64,000 nucleotides of DNA from Mycobacterium sp. (GCA_021732005.1 JAKFVT010000055.1:1-64000); one strand, 5' to 3'. Counted from the first letter of the stretch, positions 8,129 through 17,193 are shown. Numbers and translations are program-made. Notes: generated from the letters alone by a model not told the origin.

Positions 8129-9274
8129 CTAGAGCGAAAGTATTGTCGCCGAGGCGGTTCCGGGCGCGCCGTACACCTGCGCCAGGCCCACCCGCGGGCT
8201 GCCCGGCACCTGGCGATCGCCGGCCTCGCCGCGCAGCTGGCGCACCAGCTCGTGCATCTGCCGCAGACCCGACGCCCCGATCGGCTCACCGTTGGCGATC
8301 AGTCCACCATCGGTGTTGATCGGCAGCGAGCCGTGGATCTCGGTGGCACCGTCGGCCAGCAGCTTCTCCTGCTCACCGTCGGCACACAGACCGGTCTCGG
8401 CCATGTGGATGATCTCGGCACCGGCATCGGTGTCCTGCAGCTGGGCGATGTCGACGTCTTCGGGACCGATCCCGGCCTCCTCGTAGGCCGCCTTGGCGGC
8501 GTAGACGGTCGGCGACACGTCCTCGTCGAGCGGGGCCGATGTGCCGTGCACCTCGTAGGCGCCGAAGGTCCGGGTACGAATCTCGCTGGCGCGCACGTAG
8601 ACCGGCTTGTCGGTGAAGCGGTGCGCGATGTCGGCGCGGCACATGATGACGGCGGCGGCGCCCTCGTCGGGAGCGCAGAACATGTACTGCCGCAACGGGT
8701 AGTTCAGCACCGGCGAGGCCATGATCTCCTCAACGGAGATCTCCTTGCGGCGGAAGGCATTCGGATTCAGCACACCGTTGCGGAAGTTCTTGTTGGCCAC
8801 CCGCGCCAGCGTCTCCTCGGAGATGCCGTGATCATGGAGGTATCGGTTGGCCTTGATACCGAAGAACTTTGTGGTGACGAACTGTCCGTTCTCGGCGTAC
8901 CACTGCGGCAGCGCCAGCTTGGCCGGGTCGTCGGTGAACGCGCCGCGCGGGTGCTTGTCCAGGCCTACCGCGATGCCGATGTCGTACTTGCCGAGCCGGA
9001 TCGTGTCCGCGGTCTGCTGGATCGCGCTCGCCGCGGTGGCGCAGGCATTGAAGACGTTGGTGAACGTGATGCCGGTCAGGCCGACCAGTCGCGTCACCGC
9101 GTCGGGATTGGACACCTCGTAGCTACCGCCAAATCCGAACTGGATGTCCTTCCATTGCGCACCCGAATCCTGCAGTGCCAGCTCGATCGCCTCGGCACCC
9201 ATCTGCATGGCGGTCTTGTCGAACCGGCCGAACGGATGCAGGCCGACGCCGATGATCGCAACGTCATTGCTCAT
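8129..9274 (-). CDS. Thiolase-like lipid-transfer protein (Ltp/SCP-x family), copy A
   Basis: A 381-residue thiolase-fold protein from ATG 9274 (MSNDVAIIGVGLHPFGRF, matching the start of its paralogue at 45661); a GTG at 9283 overlapping the upstream stop is also possible. The nucleophile-loop Cys78 is present (NACATAASA). The usual GHP motif near the C-terminus reads GEP (329-331, context IANGEPIGASG), so ordinary thiolysis is doubtful. Ltp proteins paired with a DUF35 protein act in some actinobacteria as retro-aldolases on CoA thioesters, and the DUF35 gene immediately upstream fits such a complex. The middle of the protein is nearly identical to the copy at 45661-46806. Confidence 0.88.
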   Translation of the reverse strand: MSNDVAIIGVGLHPFGRFDKTAMQMGAEAIELALQDSGAQWKDIQFGFGGSYEVSNPDAVTRLVGLTGITFTNVFNACATAASAIQQTADTIRLGKYDIGIAVGLDKHPRGAFTDDPAKLALPQWYAENGQFVTTKFFGIKANRYLHDHGISEETLARVANKNFRNGVLNPNAFRRKEISVEEIMASPVLNYPLRQYMFCAPDEGAAAVIMCRADIAHRFTDKPVYVRASEIRTRTFGAYEVHGTSAPLDEDVSPTVYAAKAAYEEAGIGPEDVDIAQLQDTDAGAEIIHMAETGLCADGEQEKLLADGATEIHGSLPINTDGGLIANGEPIGASGLRQMHELVRQLRGEAGDRQVPGSPRVGLAQVYGAPGTASATILSL

Positions 9275-9279
9275 GCCGC

Positions 9280-9711
9280 TCACGCCCCCACCGGCGCGAA
9301 GGCGAATGTGACGACTTCATTGCCGTCGGCGTCGGTTGCGAACGGGATCATCGTGAGCTCGACGTCCATGCCCCACTTCAGCTTCTTCGGATCACTCTCG
9401 GTGAGCCGACCTTCGACGCGCACGACGGCTTCTTCCCCCTGGCCGAGCTGCACCAGGCCGACGCCGAACGGCACGAAATCCTTACCGGTGGGGCCGACGT
9501 AGGGCGCCCCTGGCGCGAAGCCCTGCGTGGTCCAGGCGACCAGGGTGCCGCGCCGCGGCAACGTGACCTCGTTCATACCGCCCGCGCTGCACCGCGGGCA
9601 CCGGTCCTGGCTGGGAAAGACCACGGCCGAACAGCTGGCACATTCGCTGCCGATCAGCTGCGGATTGTCAGCGGGCCAAGTGGAGATTTCGGGCGCCAGG
9701 GCCTTTTGCAT
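9280..9711 (-). CDS. DUF35/OB-fold zinc-ribbon acyl-CoA-associated protein
   Basis: A 143-residue protein starting at the ATG at 9711 (MQKALAPEISTWPADNP); an upstream in-frame ATG at 9798 gives a non-conserved-looking extension. An N-terminal zinc ribbon has two CxxC pairs (CASC and CPRC, 12 residues apart), followed by an OB-fold (GTLVAWTTQ, later GMDVELTMIPF). DUF35 proteins bind acyl-CoA and form complexes with Ltp-type thiolase-like aldolases or with MaoC-like hydratases. It is translationally close to the Ltp gene (stop at 9280, Ltp ATG at 9274), so the two very likely form one complex. It is the only DUF35 gene in the window. Confidence 0.88.
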   Translation of the reverse strand: MQKALAPEISTWPADNPQLIGSECASCSAVVFPSQDRCPRCSAGGMNEVTLPRRGTLVAWTTQGFAPGAPYVGPTGKDFVPFGVGLVQLGQGEEAVVRVEGRLTESDPKKLKWGMDVELTMIPFATDADGNEVVTFAFAPVGA

Positions 9712-9820
9712 AGCGGCATCCTTCGTAGTCCAAATCGGTAGCCGGATCGTACAACACTGTTGGCCACGAATGGAAACCGCATTCTCATCTGAATGCACGC
9801 CCTTCTCGGAGAGCGCGAGC

Positions 9821-10810
9821 TCACATGAGCGCGGGCATCACCTCGCGCTCGAACAGTTCGATGCCCGACCGGTCGTAGGCCGCCTCCGGGAAGTAGCAGA
9901 TGACGTACTCGCAGCCCAGGTCCCGCAGCGCCGTCAGGCTCTCGATGACCTGCTCGGGTGTGCCCGCCGCCGACCCCGGTGCACTGACCGTCGTCATCAT
10001 CGCGTCGGCGGCCGCATCACCGCAGATGCCGGCCAGCCGGTCGCGGACCCGCTTCACCCGCGCCGTGACGTCGTCGGCCGACGTGCCGAGGATCGCGTTG
10101 ACATTGGCCGAGCGGACGATGGCGTTGAAGTCGGTGCCCACCTCACGGCAGTGCTCGGCAAGCACCTGCGACTTGTGCGCGAACCCGTCCGGCTCAGAGG
10201 TGAAGTTGGTGTATTGCGCATACTTCGCCGCGATCTTGAGCGTGACCTTCTCGCCACCGCCGGCGATCCATAGCGGAATCCCGTTCTCCTGCAATGGCTT
10301 CGGCGCGACGATCGCCCCGTCGACCTGATACTGCTTGCCGGCGAAGCTCACCTTCCCGTCGCGCCAGGCGTCCCGCATGATCTGCACGCCCTCGTCGAGT
10401 CGGGCCAACCGCACGCCGGCGGAGGGAAAGCCGTACCCATACGCCCGCCATTCGTGCTCGTACCAGCCACCGCCGATGCCCATCTGCACGCGGCCGCCGG
10501 AGATGATGTCGGTGGTGGCCGCCACCTTGGCCAGGTAGACGGGGTTGCGATAGCTCATCGCCGTGCACATCTGGCCGAGCTTGATCCGGGATGTGGTCGC
10601 CGCGTAGGCCGCCATCAGGGTCCACGCCTCGTGGGTGGCCTCGTCGGTCGGGATCGGCACGGTATGGAAATGGTCGTAGACCCAGAGCGAGTCCCATGAA
10701 CCCGCATCGGCATGATCGGCCAGATCACGCATTACCTGCCAGTGCTTTTCGGTGGGGATGCCGGCGAGATCCAGTCGCCAGCCCTGCGGGATGAACAGTC
10801 CGAAGCGCAT
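9821..10810 (-). CDS. LLM-class (probably F420-dependent) oxidoreductase
   Basis: A 329-residue luciferase-like monooxygenase-fold protein. Start MRFGLFIPQGWRLDLAGI; the family core is WDSLWVYDHFHTVP, then MCTAMSYRNPVYLAKVAATTDIISGGR and GIGGGWYEHEWRAYG. LLM enzymes use F420 or FMN for hydride transfer or oxygenation in a TIM barrel, and mycobacteria carry dozens. It lies 109 bp upstream of the DUF35-Ltp pair on the same strand, so cotranscription is possible. The substrate is unknown. Confidence 0.88.
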   Translation of the reverse strand: MRFGLFIPQGWRLDLAGIPTEKHWQVMRDLADHADAGSWDSLWVYDHFHTVPIPTDEATHEAWTLMAAYAATTSRIKLGQMCTAMSYRNPVYLAKVAATTDIISGGRVQMGIGGGWYEHEWRAYGYGFPSAGVRLARLDEGVQIMRDAWRDGKVSFAGKQYQVDGAIVAPKPLQENGIPLWIAGGGEKVTLKIAAKYAQYTNFTSEPDGFAHKSQVLAEHCREVGTDFNAIVRSANVNAILGTSADDVTARVKRVRDRLAGICGDAAADAMMTTVSAPGSAAGTPEQVIESLTALRDLGCEYVICYFPEAAYDRSGIELFEREVMPALM

Positions 10811-11424
10811 GGCCCGACTCTACGGACGAGCGCGCCACCCGACCAGAGCGCCGTCGCCGGCAACCGAGAGGCACAGTCGTGTCCGTGACGGTGATATTCG
10901 ACCGGCGCAGCTATCCCGGTCCGGCCGGAGGAGTTAAGACCCCTGGACGGCAATCGGCCCCTCCCATACGGGAGGGGCCAATGCTCCCCCTTGCCTCCTC
11001 ATTCCCCTGGCGTAATGCCCATCACACCGCAAAAACTAGCTGAGAGCAAGCTGAGACGAGGTAATTCAGCAAAAAATCTTGATCGCGCAGGCAAATGAAT
11101 GACGAACACTCGTTCGGCTATCCACTTTGGACATACCGCCAGATCAGGCGCCCACTATCGAAACCGTGTTCGCGGCAAATGGTGCGTCAAGTGTCGAATA
11201 GGGCAATTCGCTCAGCAACTGAGGTCACGACTCGGCATACGCATGAACGCACAAGAGTTTGCTCATGCTGACTGCTGCGACATTTATCCCAGGTCACACG
11301 CATCCGAAAGTTTAGGTAGCGGATTTGCGATTTTGCAGCGCGCCGCCGGCGGCGGGAATCGTCCGCCGCGCCGGGTGTCGGCCCACTTTCGTGCGTGCTG
11401 GCAATGCCCCAGATCGGGCCTCGC
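10811..11424. other. 614-bp non-coding stretch
   Basis: No convincing gene on either strand. It is downstream of the acyl-CoA ligase and upstream of the LLM gene, both on the minus strand, so it should hold the ligase terminator and the LLM promoter. It contains a strong hairpin at 10956-10979 and a short GC palindrome (CGCCGCCGGCGGCG at 11341-11354). The part from about 11020 to 11340 is less GC-rich than the surrounding genes. An ORF beginning at 11099 runs antisense into the ligase gene and has no protein-like character. Confidence 0.6.
10956..10979 (-). terminator. Perfect 10-bp stem-loop
   Basis: Arms GGCCCCTCCC and GGGAGGGGCC with loop ATAC. There is no clear T-run on either side. It sits between the end of the acyl-CoA ligase (11425) and the start of the LLM gene (10810), both minus strand. 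Terminator function is inferred from structure; an RNA element in the LLM leader is an alternative. Confidence 0.5.
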
Positions 11425-12930
11425 CTACTCCGCGCCGCCGGCGTACATCGCGGCTATGTCAAGAAGCGAAACTTTGAGCGATTGGTTACGCGGAAGTTCG
11501 GCGACGACGACCACCTCGACGGGCACATGGTGCTTGGGCAACGCATCACGGACCCGGGCTACGAGGTCGGCCGGGTCGGGTGCCGGGGCCCCGGGAACCG
11601 TCTCCACCACCGCGAACGGCACCTCACCGAGCCGGGGATCGGGCACGCCGACGACGGCGGCGTCGCGCACCGACGGGTGGCCCACCAGGACTCGGCGAAC
11701 GGTCTCCGGCAGGACCTTGAATCCGCCGCGGTTGATCGCCCCGTCGGCGCGGCCGTGCAACGTGATGAATCCGTCGGCATCGATGGAGGCGAGGTCGTTG
11801 GTACGGATCCAGTCCGGACTGATGGATGCGATCTTGGCTTCGAGCACACCCTGCTCGCCGGTCGGCACCTCGCTGTCGCCGTTCGGGTCGATGATGCGGA
11901 CCTCGGTGTTGGGCATCACCCGTCCCGAGCTTGCACGCTTGGCGGCACCGAACTCCCGATAGAGATCGGGGGTCCAGGTGCACACCGAGCCGGCGAATTC
12001 GGTTGCGCCATAAGCCAACAGGACGGGAACGCCGTACCTGCGCTCGAACGCGTCACGAGTTTCGGGGTCCAGCGGCCCCGCTGCGCTGATCACGTATTCG
12101 AGCGAGCCGAGGTCGTCGCCGGGCAGGTCGGCGTCCAGGAGCATGCGTACCGCGGCCGGCTGCAGACCACATCGCCGGATGCCGTAGGTCTTCACCACCC
12201 GCACCCAGTCGGCGACGCTGAACTTCTCCAGAAGAGCGATCCGCTTGCCGAGGTAGGCGCCGGTGATCAGCTGGCACACCCCGCCTATCCCGCCGAGTGG
12301 CCAGTACATCAGCTCGGGTGGCTCATCGGCGGAGGCGCCGGTGATCGCCACGCTGGACACGGTGTGTTCCAGCACGGAGGCCGGGATCCGGTGCCGCTTG
12401 GGTGGCCCGGTCGTGCCACTGGTGAGGACCTGCAGACCGGTCGAGCCGTCTCGGCCGGAGGAGGTCAGGCGCGACGACACCCGGTCGATTCCAGCCACGA
12501 GCTCCACGGTGGGCGGTGTCAGTGACACCGCGATACCGGCGGTGCCGGCGCGCCGGGCGGCGGCGATCACCGGCTCGGTCCAGTCCTCCCGGTCGGCGAC
12601 GACCGCGGCCGGCTCCAGCTGTTCGATGTCCCGCCCGATCGCCTCGGCCGACTGGAACGAATAGATCATCGGCACCCACCGGCCGCCGCCGAGCAATCCG
12701 ATCACGGCCGCCGCATGGGGTGGACGGTTGCGGGCCACCACCGCCACGGTCGCGCCGTCGGCGACGCCGGCCAGCCGCAGTGCATCGTTGATGGCACGGG
12801 CATAAGCGGCGATCTCGTCACCGGTGTACCAGCGGCCGTTGAACTCGATGCACGGCGCGTCGCCGTAGCCGGCCAGGCTGGTGGCCAGCCTGCTGCTGAT
12901 CGTTGCGGCGCTCTCGCTCACGCGCCTCAC
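11425..12930 (-). CDS. AMP-dependent acyl-CoA synthetase/ligase family protein
   Basis: A 501-residue ANL-superfamily enzyme (ATP + carboxylic acid to acyl-AMP, then acyl-CoA). The P-loop motif A3 is LTSGTTGPPKRH, the A5 region contains AYGATEFAG, the A8 region is GFITLHGRADGAINRGGFKVLPE, and the catalytic A10 lysine lies in PRNQSLKVSLLDI. The A10 context is divergent (usual form xSGKxxR), so activity should not be taken for granted. A GTG three codons in (VSESAAT) is an alternative start. It stands alone, with a strong terminator hairpin upstream belonging to fadB. The substrate is not predictable. Confidence 0.85.
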   Translation of the reverse strand: MRRVSESAATISSRLATSLAGYGDAPCIEFNGRWYTGDEIAAYARAINDALRLAGVADGATVAVVARNRPPHAAAVIGLLGGGRWVPMIYSFQSAEAIGRDIEQLEPAAVVADREDWTEPVIAAARRAGTAGIAVSLTPPTVELVAGIDRVSSRLTSSGRDGSTGLQVLTSGTTGPPKRHRIPASVLEHTVSSVAITGASADEPPELMYWPLGGIGGVCQLITGAYLGKRIALLEKFSVADWVRVVKTYGIRRCGLQPAAVRMLLDADLPGDDLGSLEYVISAAGPLDPETRDAFERRYGVPVLLAYGATEFAGSVCTWTPDLYREFGAAKRASSGRVMPNTEVRIIDPNGDSEVPTGEQGVLEAKIASISPDWIRTNDLASIDADGFITLHGRADGAINRGGFKVLPETVRRVLVGHPSVRDAAVVGVPDPRLGEVPFAVVETVPGAPAPDPADLVARVRDALPKHHVPVEVVVVAELPRNQSLKVSLLDIAAMYAGGAE

Positions 12931-12950
12931 GCTAACGGTCGCCGGCCGAG

Positions 12951-13000
12951 CAGACGCAAACGTCCCCGAAACACCGGGGTTTCGGGGACGTTCGCGTCTG
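12951..13000 (-). terminator. Long hairpin after fadB
   Basis: Nearly perfect inverted repeat with 22-bp arms (one mismatch) and a 6-base loop. Inner arms are GTCCCCGAAAC and GTTTCGGGGAC; outer arms begin CAGACGC and end GCGTCTG. It starts 14 bases after the fadB stop codon, so it most likely terminates the fadA-fadB transcript before the acyl-CoA ligase gene. Confidence 0.75.
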
Positions 13001-13014
13001 GTCGCGACCTTCGG

Positions 13015-15150
13015 CTACAGCAGCGAAGCCGGCGGGTTGAACCGCTCGCCGTACTTCTCCGCCAGTTCCTTGGCGCGCGCCACGAACCCGGCCTTACCGC
13101 CGTGCGGGTAGCCGACGATCAGCTGCGCCGCGCCACCGGTCCACGGCGGGAAGCCGATGCCCATGATGGAGCCGATGTTGGCGTCGGCGGTCGTGGTGAT
13201 CACGCCCTCGTCGAAGCACTTCTGGGTTTCCAGTGCCTCGGCGAACAGCATCCGGTCGATCATGTCCTGCAGCGGCGGCTGCGAGGTGCCGGAGTTGAAC
13301 GTCTCCCGGAGCCCGGGCCACAGCTGGGTACGCTTGCCGTCGACGTACTCGTAGAAGCCGGCGCCCTTGAGCCGAGACGGGCGACCGATCTCGATCATCT
13401 TCTCGACGACCGCCTCGGCCGGGTGCGGCTCGTAGGTGCCACCCGCGTCCTCGATGCCCTTGCGGCTGGCGACGGCGATCTTGTGCATCAGCTCCAGGTT
13501 GAGCTCGTCGGACAGCTGCAGCGGCGCGGCCGGGTAGCCGGCCTGGGTGCCGGCGTGCTCGATCGACGCCGGCTCGACGCCCTCGCCCAACATGGCCAGC
13601 GCCTCGTTGACGAAGGTGCCGATGACGCGGCTGGTGTAGAAGCCGCGGCTGTCGTTGACCACGATCGGGGTCTTGCCGATGGCCAGGGTGTAGTCGAACA
13701 CCCGAGCCAGCGCCTCGTCAGAAGTCTTCTCGCCCTTGATGATTTCCACCAGCGGCATCTTGTCGACCGGCGAGAAGAAGTGGATGCCGATGAAGTCGTC
13801 CTGGCGCTTGACACCGGTCGCCAGTTCGGTGATGGGCAGCGTCGAGGTGTTCGAGCCCAGCAGCGCGTTGGGCTCGACGATGTCCTCGATCTCCTGGAAC
13901 ACCTTGTGCTTGAGCTCGACCGATTCGAACACGGCCTCGATCACGAAGTCGACACCCTTGAAGTCGGCGGCATCCGCCGTCGGGGTGATCCGGGCCAGCA
14001 GCGCGTCGGACTTCTCCTTGGAGGTCTTGCCGCGCTCGAGCGCCTTGGCCTCGATCTTCTCGGAGTAGGCCTTGCCCTTCTGGGCGGCCTCGATGCTGAC
14101 GTCCTTGAGGACCACATCGAAACCGGCCTTGGCCGAGACGTAGGCGATGCCGGCGCCCATCATGCCGGCGCCCAGAACACCGATCTTGGTGATCGGGGTC
14201 TTGCCAATGCCCTCGGGCCGCGAGCCACCGGCGTTGATGGCCTGCAGGTCGAAGAAGAACGCCTGGATCATGTTCTTGGCGATCGGGCCGGTGACCAGCT
14301 CGGTGAAGTAGCGGCTCTCGATGCGGGTCGCGGTCTCGAAGTCCACCTGCGCACCCTCGACAGCCGCGGCCAAGATGTTGCGCGGGGCGGGCATCGGTGC
14401 ACCCTTGAGCTGCTTGCGCAGCAGCGACGGGAACGACGGCAGGATCGCCGCCAGCGCCGGGCTGCTCGGGGTACCGCCAGGCATCTTGTAGCCCTTGGCA
14501 TCCCACGGCTGGGTGTGCGCGTCGGGGTTGGCCTTGATCCACGCCTTGGCGGCGGGGATCAGTTCCTCGACGCTGCCGACCAGCTCGTCGACCAGGCCGT
14601 TCTCCTTGGCAGCGGCCGGCTTGAACCGGGTGCCCTGGCTGAGCACGTTGACGAAGGCGTTCTGGATGCCCAGCATCCGCACCGTCCGGGCCACGCCGCC
14701 GCCACCGGGCAGCAAGCCGAGGGTGACCTCGGGCAGGCCGATCTGCACACCCTTGACATCGGCGACGATCCGGTGATGGGTGGCCAGCGCGATCTCCAGG
14801 CCGCCACCGAGGGCGGCGCCGTTGATGGCCGCGACCACCGGCACACCCAGAGTCTCCAGCGCACGCAGGTCGCGCTTGATGTCCTCGACCTCGTCGAAGA
14901 TCTCACCGGCGTTCTCCGGGCCGGCGTTGATCATGCTCTTGAGGTCACCGCCGGCGAAGAAGGTCTTCTTGCCGCTGGTGATCACCACACCGGTGATCGA
15001 ATCCTTCTCCGCGACAAGCCGTTCGACGGCCTTGTGCATGGACTCTTTGTAATGCTCGTTCATCACGTTGGCCGACCCGGTCGGGTCGTCCAACGTCAGC
15101 GTGACGATGCCGTCGGCATCCTTGTCCCACGCAATTGTGTTCTCTGCCAT
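13015..15150 (-). CDS. fadB: Trifunctional-type fatty acid oxidation protein FadB (enoyl-CoA hydratase / 3-hydroxyacyl-CoA dehydrogenase)
   Basis: A 711-residue two-domain beta-oxidation subunit. The N-terminal crotonase domain (about 1-300) has the oxyanion-hole segment AAINGAALGGGLEIALATHH. The C-terminal 3-hydroxyacyl-CoA dehydrogenase has the NAD-binding loop VLGAGMMGAGIAYVSA near residue 330 and FIGIHFFSPVDKMPLVEI further on. The start is supported by AAGGA upstream. The gene follows fadA by about 9 bp on the same strand; FadA and FadB form the alpha2beta2 complex for repeated hydration, oxidation and thiolysis of fatty acyl-CoA. Orthologous by synteny to Rv0860. Confidence 0.96.
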   Translation of the reverse strand: MAENTIAWDKDADGIVTLTLDDPTGSANVMNEHYKESMHKAVERLVAEKDSITGVVITSGKKTFFAGGDLKSMINAGPENAGEIFDEVEDIKRDLRALETLGVPVVAAINGAALGGGLEIALATHHRIVADVKGVQIGLPEVTLGLLPGGGGVARTVRMLGIQNAFVNVLSQGTRFKPAAAKENGLVDELVGSVEELIPAAKAWIKANPDAHTQPWDAKGYKMPGGTPSSPALAAILPSFPSLLRKQLKGAPMPAPRNILAAAVEGAQVDFETATRIESRYFTELVTGPIAKNMIQAFFFDLQAINAGGSRPEGIGKTPITKIGVLGAGMMGAGIAYVSAKAGFDVVLKDVSIEAAQKGKAYSEKIEAKALERGKTSKEKSDALLARITPTADAADFKGVDFVIEAVFESVELKHKVFQEIEDIVEPNALLGSNTSTLPITELATGVKRQDDFIGIHFFSPVDKMPLVEIIKGEKTSDEALARVFDYTLAIGKTPIVVNDSRGFYTSRVIGTFVNEALAMLGEGVEPASIEHAGTQAGYPAAPLQLSDELNLELMHKIAVASRKGIEDAGGTYEPHPAEAVVEKMIEIGRPSRLKGAGFYEYVDGKRTQLWPGLRETFNSGTSQPPLQDMIDRMLFAEALETQKCFDEGVITTTADANIGSIMGIGFPPWTGGAAQLIVGYPHGGKAGFVARAKELAEKYGERFNPPASLL

Positions 15151-15159
15151 AAGTTTTCC

Positions 15160-16371
15160 TTACACTCGCTCGATGATGGTGGCGACACCCATGCCGCCGC
15201 CGATGCACAACGTGATCAGCGCGCGCTTGGCGCCGCGGCGCTCCAGCTCGTCGACCATGGTTCCGGTGATCATGGCGCCGGTGGCACCCAGCGGGTGGCC
15301 CATCGCGATGGCGCCGCCGTTGACGTTGAGCTTCTCGTTGGGGATGTTGAGGTCCTTCTGGAACTTCAGCACCACCGAGGCGAACGCCTCGTTGAGCTCG
15401 AACAGGTCGATGTCGTCCACGGTCAGGCCCGCGCGGGCCAGGACCTTCTCGGTGGCCGGAGTGGGGCCGGTGAGCATGATCGTCGCGTCGGCGCCGGTCG
15501 TCGCGGTGGCGACCACGCGAGCACGCGGGGTCAGGCCCTGGGACTTGCCCGCACTCTCGGAGCCGATCAGCACGAGGGCGGCGCCGTCGACGATGCCCGA
15601 GCTGTTGCCGCCGGTGTGGACGTGGTTGATCTTCTCGATCCAGTGATACTTCTGCAGCGCCACATCGTCGAAGCCGGCCATGGCGGCCAGGCCCTCGAAC
15701 GCGGACTTCAGCTTGCCGAGGCTTTCCACCGTGGTGCCCGGACGCATGTGCTCGTCATGGTCGAGGATCACCAGCCCGTTCTGGTCGCGGACCGGGACCA
15801 CCGACTTGGCGAAGTAGCCACCCGACCAGGCCGCCGCAGCGCGCTCCTGGGACTGCGCGGCGTAGGCGTCGACGTCCTCGCGGGAGAAGCCCTCGATCGT
15901 GGCGATCAGGTCGGCGCCGATGCCCTGGGGGGCGATGTAGTTGTCGAAGGTGAACGGGACGTCGGTGAACATCGCGCCGCCGTCGGAACCCATCGGAACG
16001 CGGCTCATCGACTCGACGCCACCGGCGAGCACCAGGTCGTCCCAGCCGGAGCGCACCTTCTGTGCGGCGGTGTTGACGGCCTCCAGGCCCGAGGCGCAGA
16101 ACCGGTTGAGCTGCACGCCACCGACGGTGTCGGGCATGCCGGCGGCCAGCACGGCGGTGCGGGCGATGTCGCCGCCCTGGTCACCGACCGGCGAGACGCA
16201 GCCGAGGATGACGTCGCTGATCAGGCTCTCGTCGAGGTCGGGGAAACGCGTGCGCAGTTCCTCGATCAGCCCGACCACGAGGTTCAGCGGCTTGACTTCG
16301 GTGAGCGAGCCGCCGCGCTGCTTACCGCGCGGGGTTCGGATGGCCTCGTAGATGAAGGCTTCTTCGGACAT
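15160..16371 (-). CDS. fadA: Acetyl-CoA acyltransferase (thiolase) FadA
   Basis: A 403-residue thiolase from ATG 16371 (MSEEAFIYEAIRTPRGKQRGG), with a GGAG ribosome site about 10 bases upstream; a longer in-frame start at 16449 crosses the upstream terminator and is unlikely. The catalytic nucleophile Cys is in NRFCASGLEAVN, His in MGHPLGATGAMI, and the second Cys in CIGGGMG, so the thiolase set is complete. It is the first gene of the fadA-fadB operon and supplies the last step of each beta-oxidation round in the FadAB complex. It corresponds to Rv0859, whose length it matches. Confidence 0.96.
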   Translation of the reverse strand: MSEEAFIYEAIRTPRGKQRGGSLTEVKPLNLVVGLIEELRTRFPDLDESLISDVILGCVSPVGDQGGDIARTAVLAAGMPDTVGGVQLNRFCASGLEAVNTAAQKVRSGWDDLVLAGGVESMSRVPMGSDGGAMFTDVPFTFDNYIAPQGIGADLIATIEGFSREDVDAYAAQSQERAAAAWSGGYFAKSVVPVRDQNGLVILDHDEHMRPGTTVESLGKLKSAFEGLAAMAGFDDVALQKYHWIEKINHVHTGGNSSGIVDGAALVLIGSESAGKSQGLTPRARVVATATTGADATIMLTGPTPATEKVLARAGLTVDDIDLFELNEAFASVVLKFQKDLNIPNEKLNVNGGAIAMGHPLGATGAMITGTMVDELERRGAKRALITLCIGGGMGVATIIERV

Positions 16372-16453
16372 GTGTGTTTTCTCCAGGTCCTGTTCGGAAT
16401 TGGGCGTGACGATCGTTGACAGTCGTCCTCTGCCCGCGAAGCCTACCAAGGCC

Positions 16454-16473
16454 GCCCAACCGGATGGTTGGGC
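16454..16473 (-). terminator. 8-bp stem-loop after the C39-like gene
   Basis: Arms GCCCAACC and GGTTGGGC with loop GGAT, starting 12 bases beyond the stop codon of the minus-strand gene at 16485. It also lies just upstream of the fadA start, so it probably insulates fadA from upstream transcription. Confidence 0.6.
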
Positions 16474-16484
16474 AGTCGCTCAGG

Positions 16485-17135
16485 TCAGGCCGCCGCGGTG
16501 ACGATGATCGCGTCGTTCGAGGTGTCCCAGGCCTTCATGAAGGCCGGTACGGCGATCGTGGTGTTCGCCTCGTCGGCGGCGGGATCGTTGAGGTGCACGA
16601 CGTTCTTGTTCGGGTCGACCCCGGTGACGACGACGAAGTGGTCCGCGGCAGTCCGCTGGTCGCTGGAGTCCTCGACGATGGCGTAGTTGACGAAAGCGAT
16701 GACCTTGCGGCCTGCGCCGAGGTACTGCTCGAGCGCGTTCAGGCCGGTCGCCTCGGGTCCCGACGTATCGCTGTTCACCGCCGTGATGCCGTAGTGCTTG
16801 AACAGGGTCGGCAGGTCGCCGACGGAGATCCCGCCGGTGTTGGGTTTGTAGATCATGGTCCCGGGGTTCATCTCCGACGGTGTTTGTTCCGCGACCATCA
16901 GGATCTGCGCCTCGGTCGGCCGCTCCCCGGTCAGCTGGCCGACGATATCGGCCACCGACATGGCTCCGCAGTTGTCCTCCAGGGATTGCGCCGCCCAATA
17001 CGGCGCGGCCGCGGCCGGGTCACCATAGACACCGGGTTGGGAACCCGACGGATCCGCATGCGCGAGACCGGGGCCAAGCACGATCGCCAACGCGGCGACG
17101 ATCGCGACCGCACCCGAACGGACCAGTGACCTCAT
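16485..17135 (-). CDS. Exported C39-like (papain-fold) peptidase family protein
   Basis: A 216-residue protein with a signal peptide (MRSLVRSGAVAIVAALAIVL then AHA cleavage near residue 26). The mature part matches the Peptidase_C39_2 type: candidate nucleophile Cys in LEDNCGAMS, His in AADHFVVVTGVD, and Asp in HLNDPA. These suggest a papain-like triad acting in the cell wall or outside. The substrate is unknown, and some family members are non-peptidase. It is monocistronic, with a hairpin after its stop, and divergent from the aminotransferase gene with about 58 bp between starts. Confidence 0.82.
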   Translation of the reverse strand: MRSLVRSGAVAIVAALAIVLGPGLAHADPSGSQPGVYGDPAAAAPYWAAQSLEDNCGAMSVADIVGQLTGERPTEAQILMVAEQTPSEMNPGTMIYKPNTGGISVGDLPTLFKHYGITAVNSDTSGPEATGLNALEQYLGAGRKVIAFVNYAIVEDSSDQRTAADHFVVVTGVDPNKNVVHLNDPAADEANTTIAVPAFMKAWDTSNDAIIVTAAA

Positions 17136-17193
17136 CCGCCGATCGTAATTGCCGAAACCGCAGATAATCGGTCTCCGACTAAGCTCCGCGGGT

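Noticed and set aside
11341..11354. CGCCGCCGGCGGCG palindrome
   Set aside because: Simple GC repeat of a kind common in this genome; no loop and no link to a gene end.
11099..11962. Plus-strand open frame starting in the 614-bp gap
   Set aside because: Most of it is antisense to the acyl-CoA ligase, there is no ribosome site, and the product has no recognisable fold.
12715..16419. Very long plus-strand open frame opposite the ligase, fadB and fadA
   Set aside because: It mirrors well-supported minus-strand genes; its translation is His/Arg/Gly/Val-rich without any domain. Long antisense frames are expected at this GC content.
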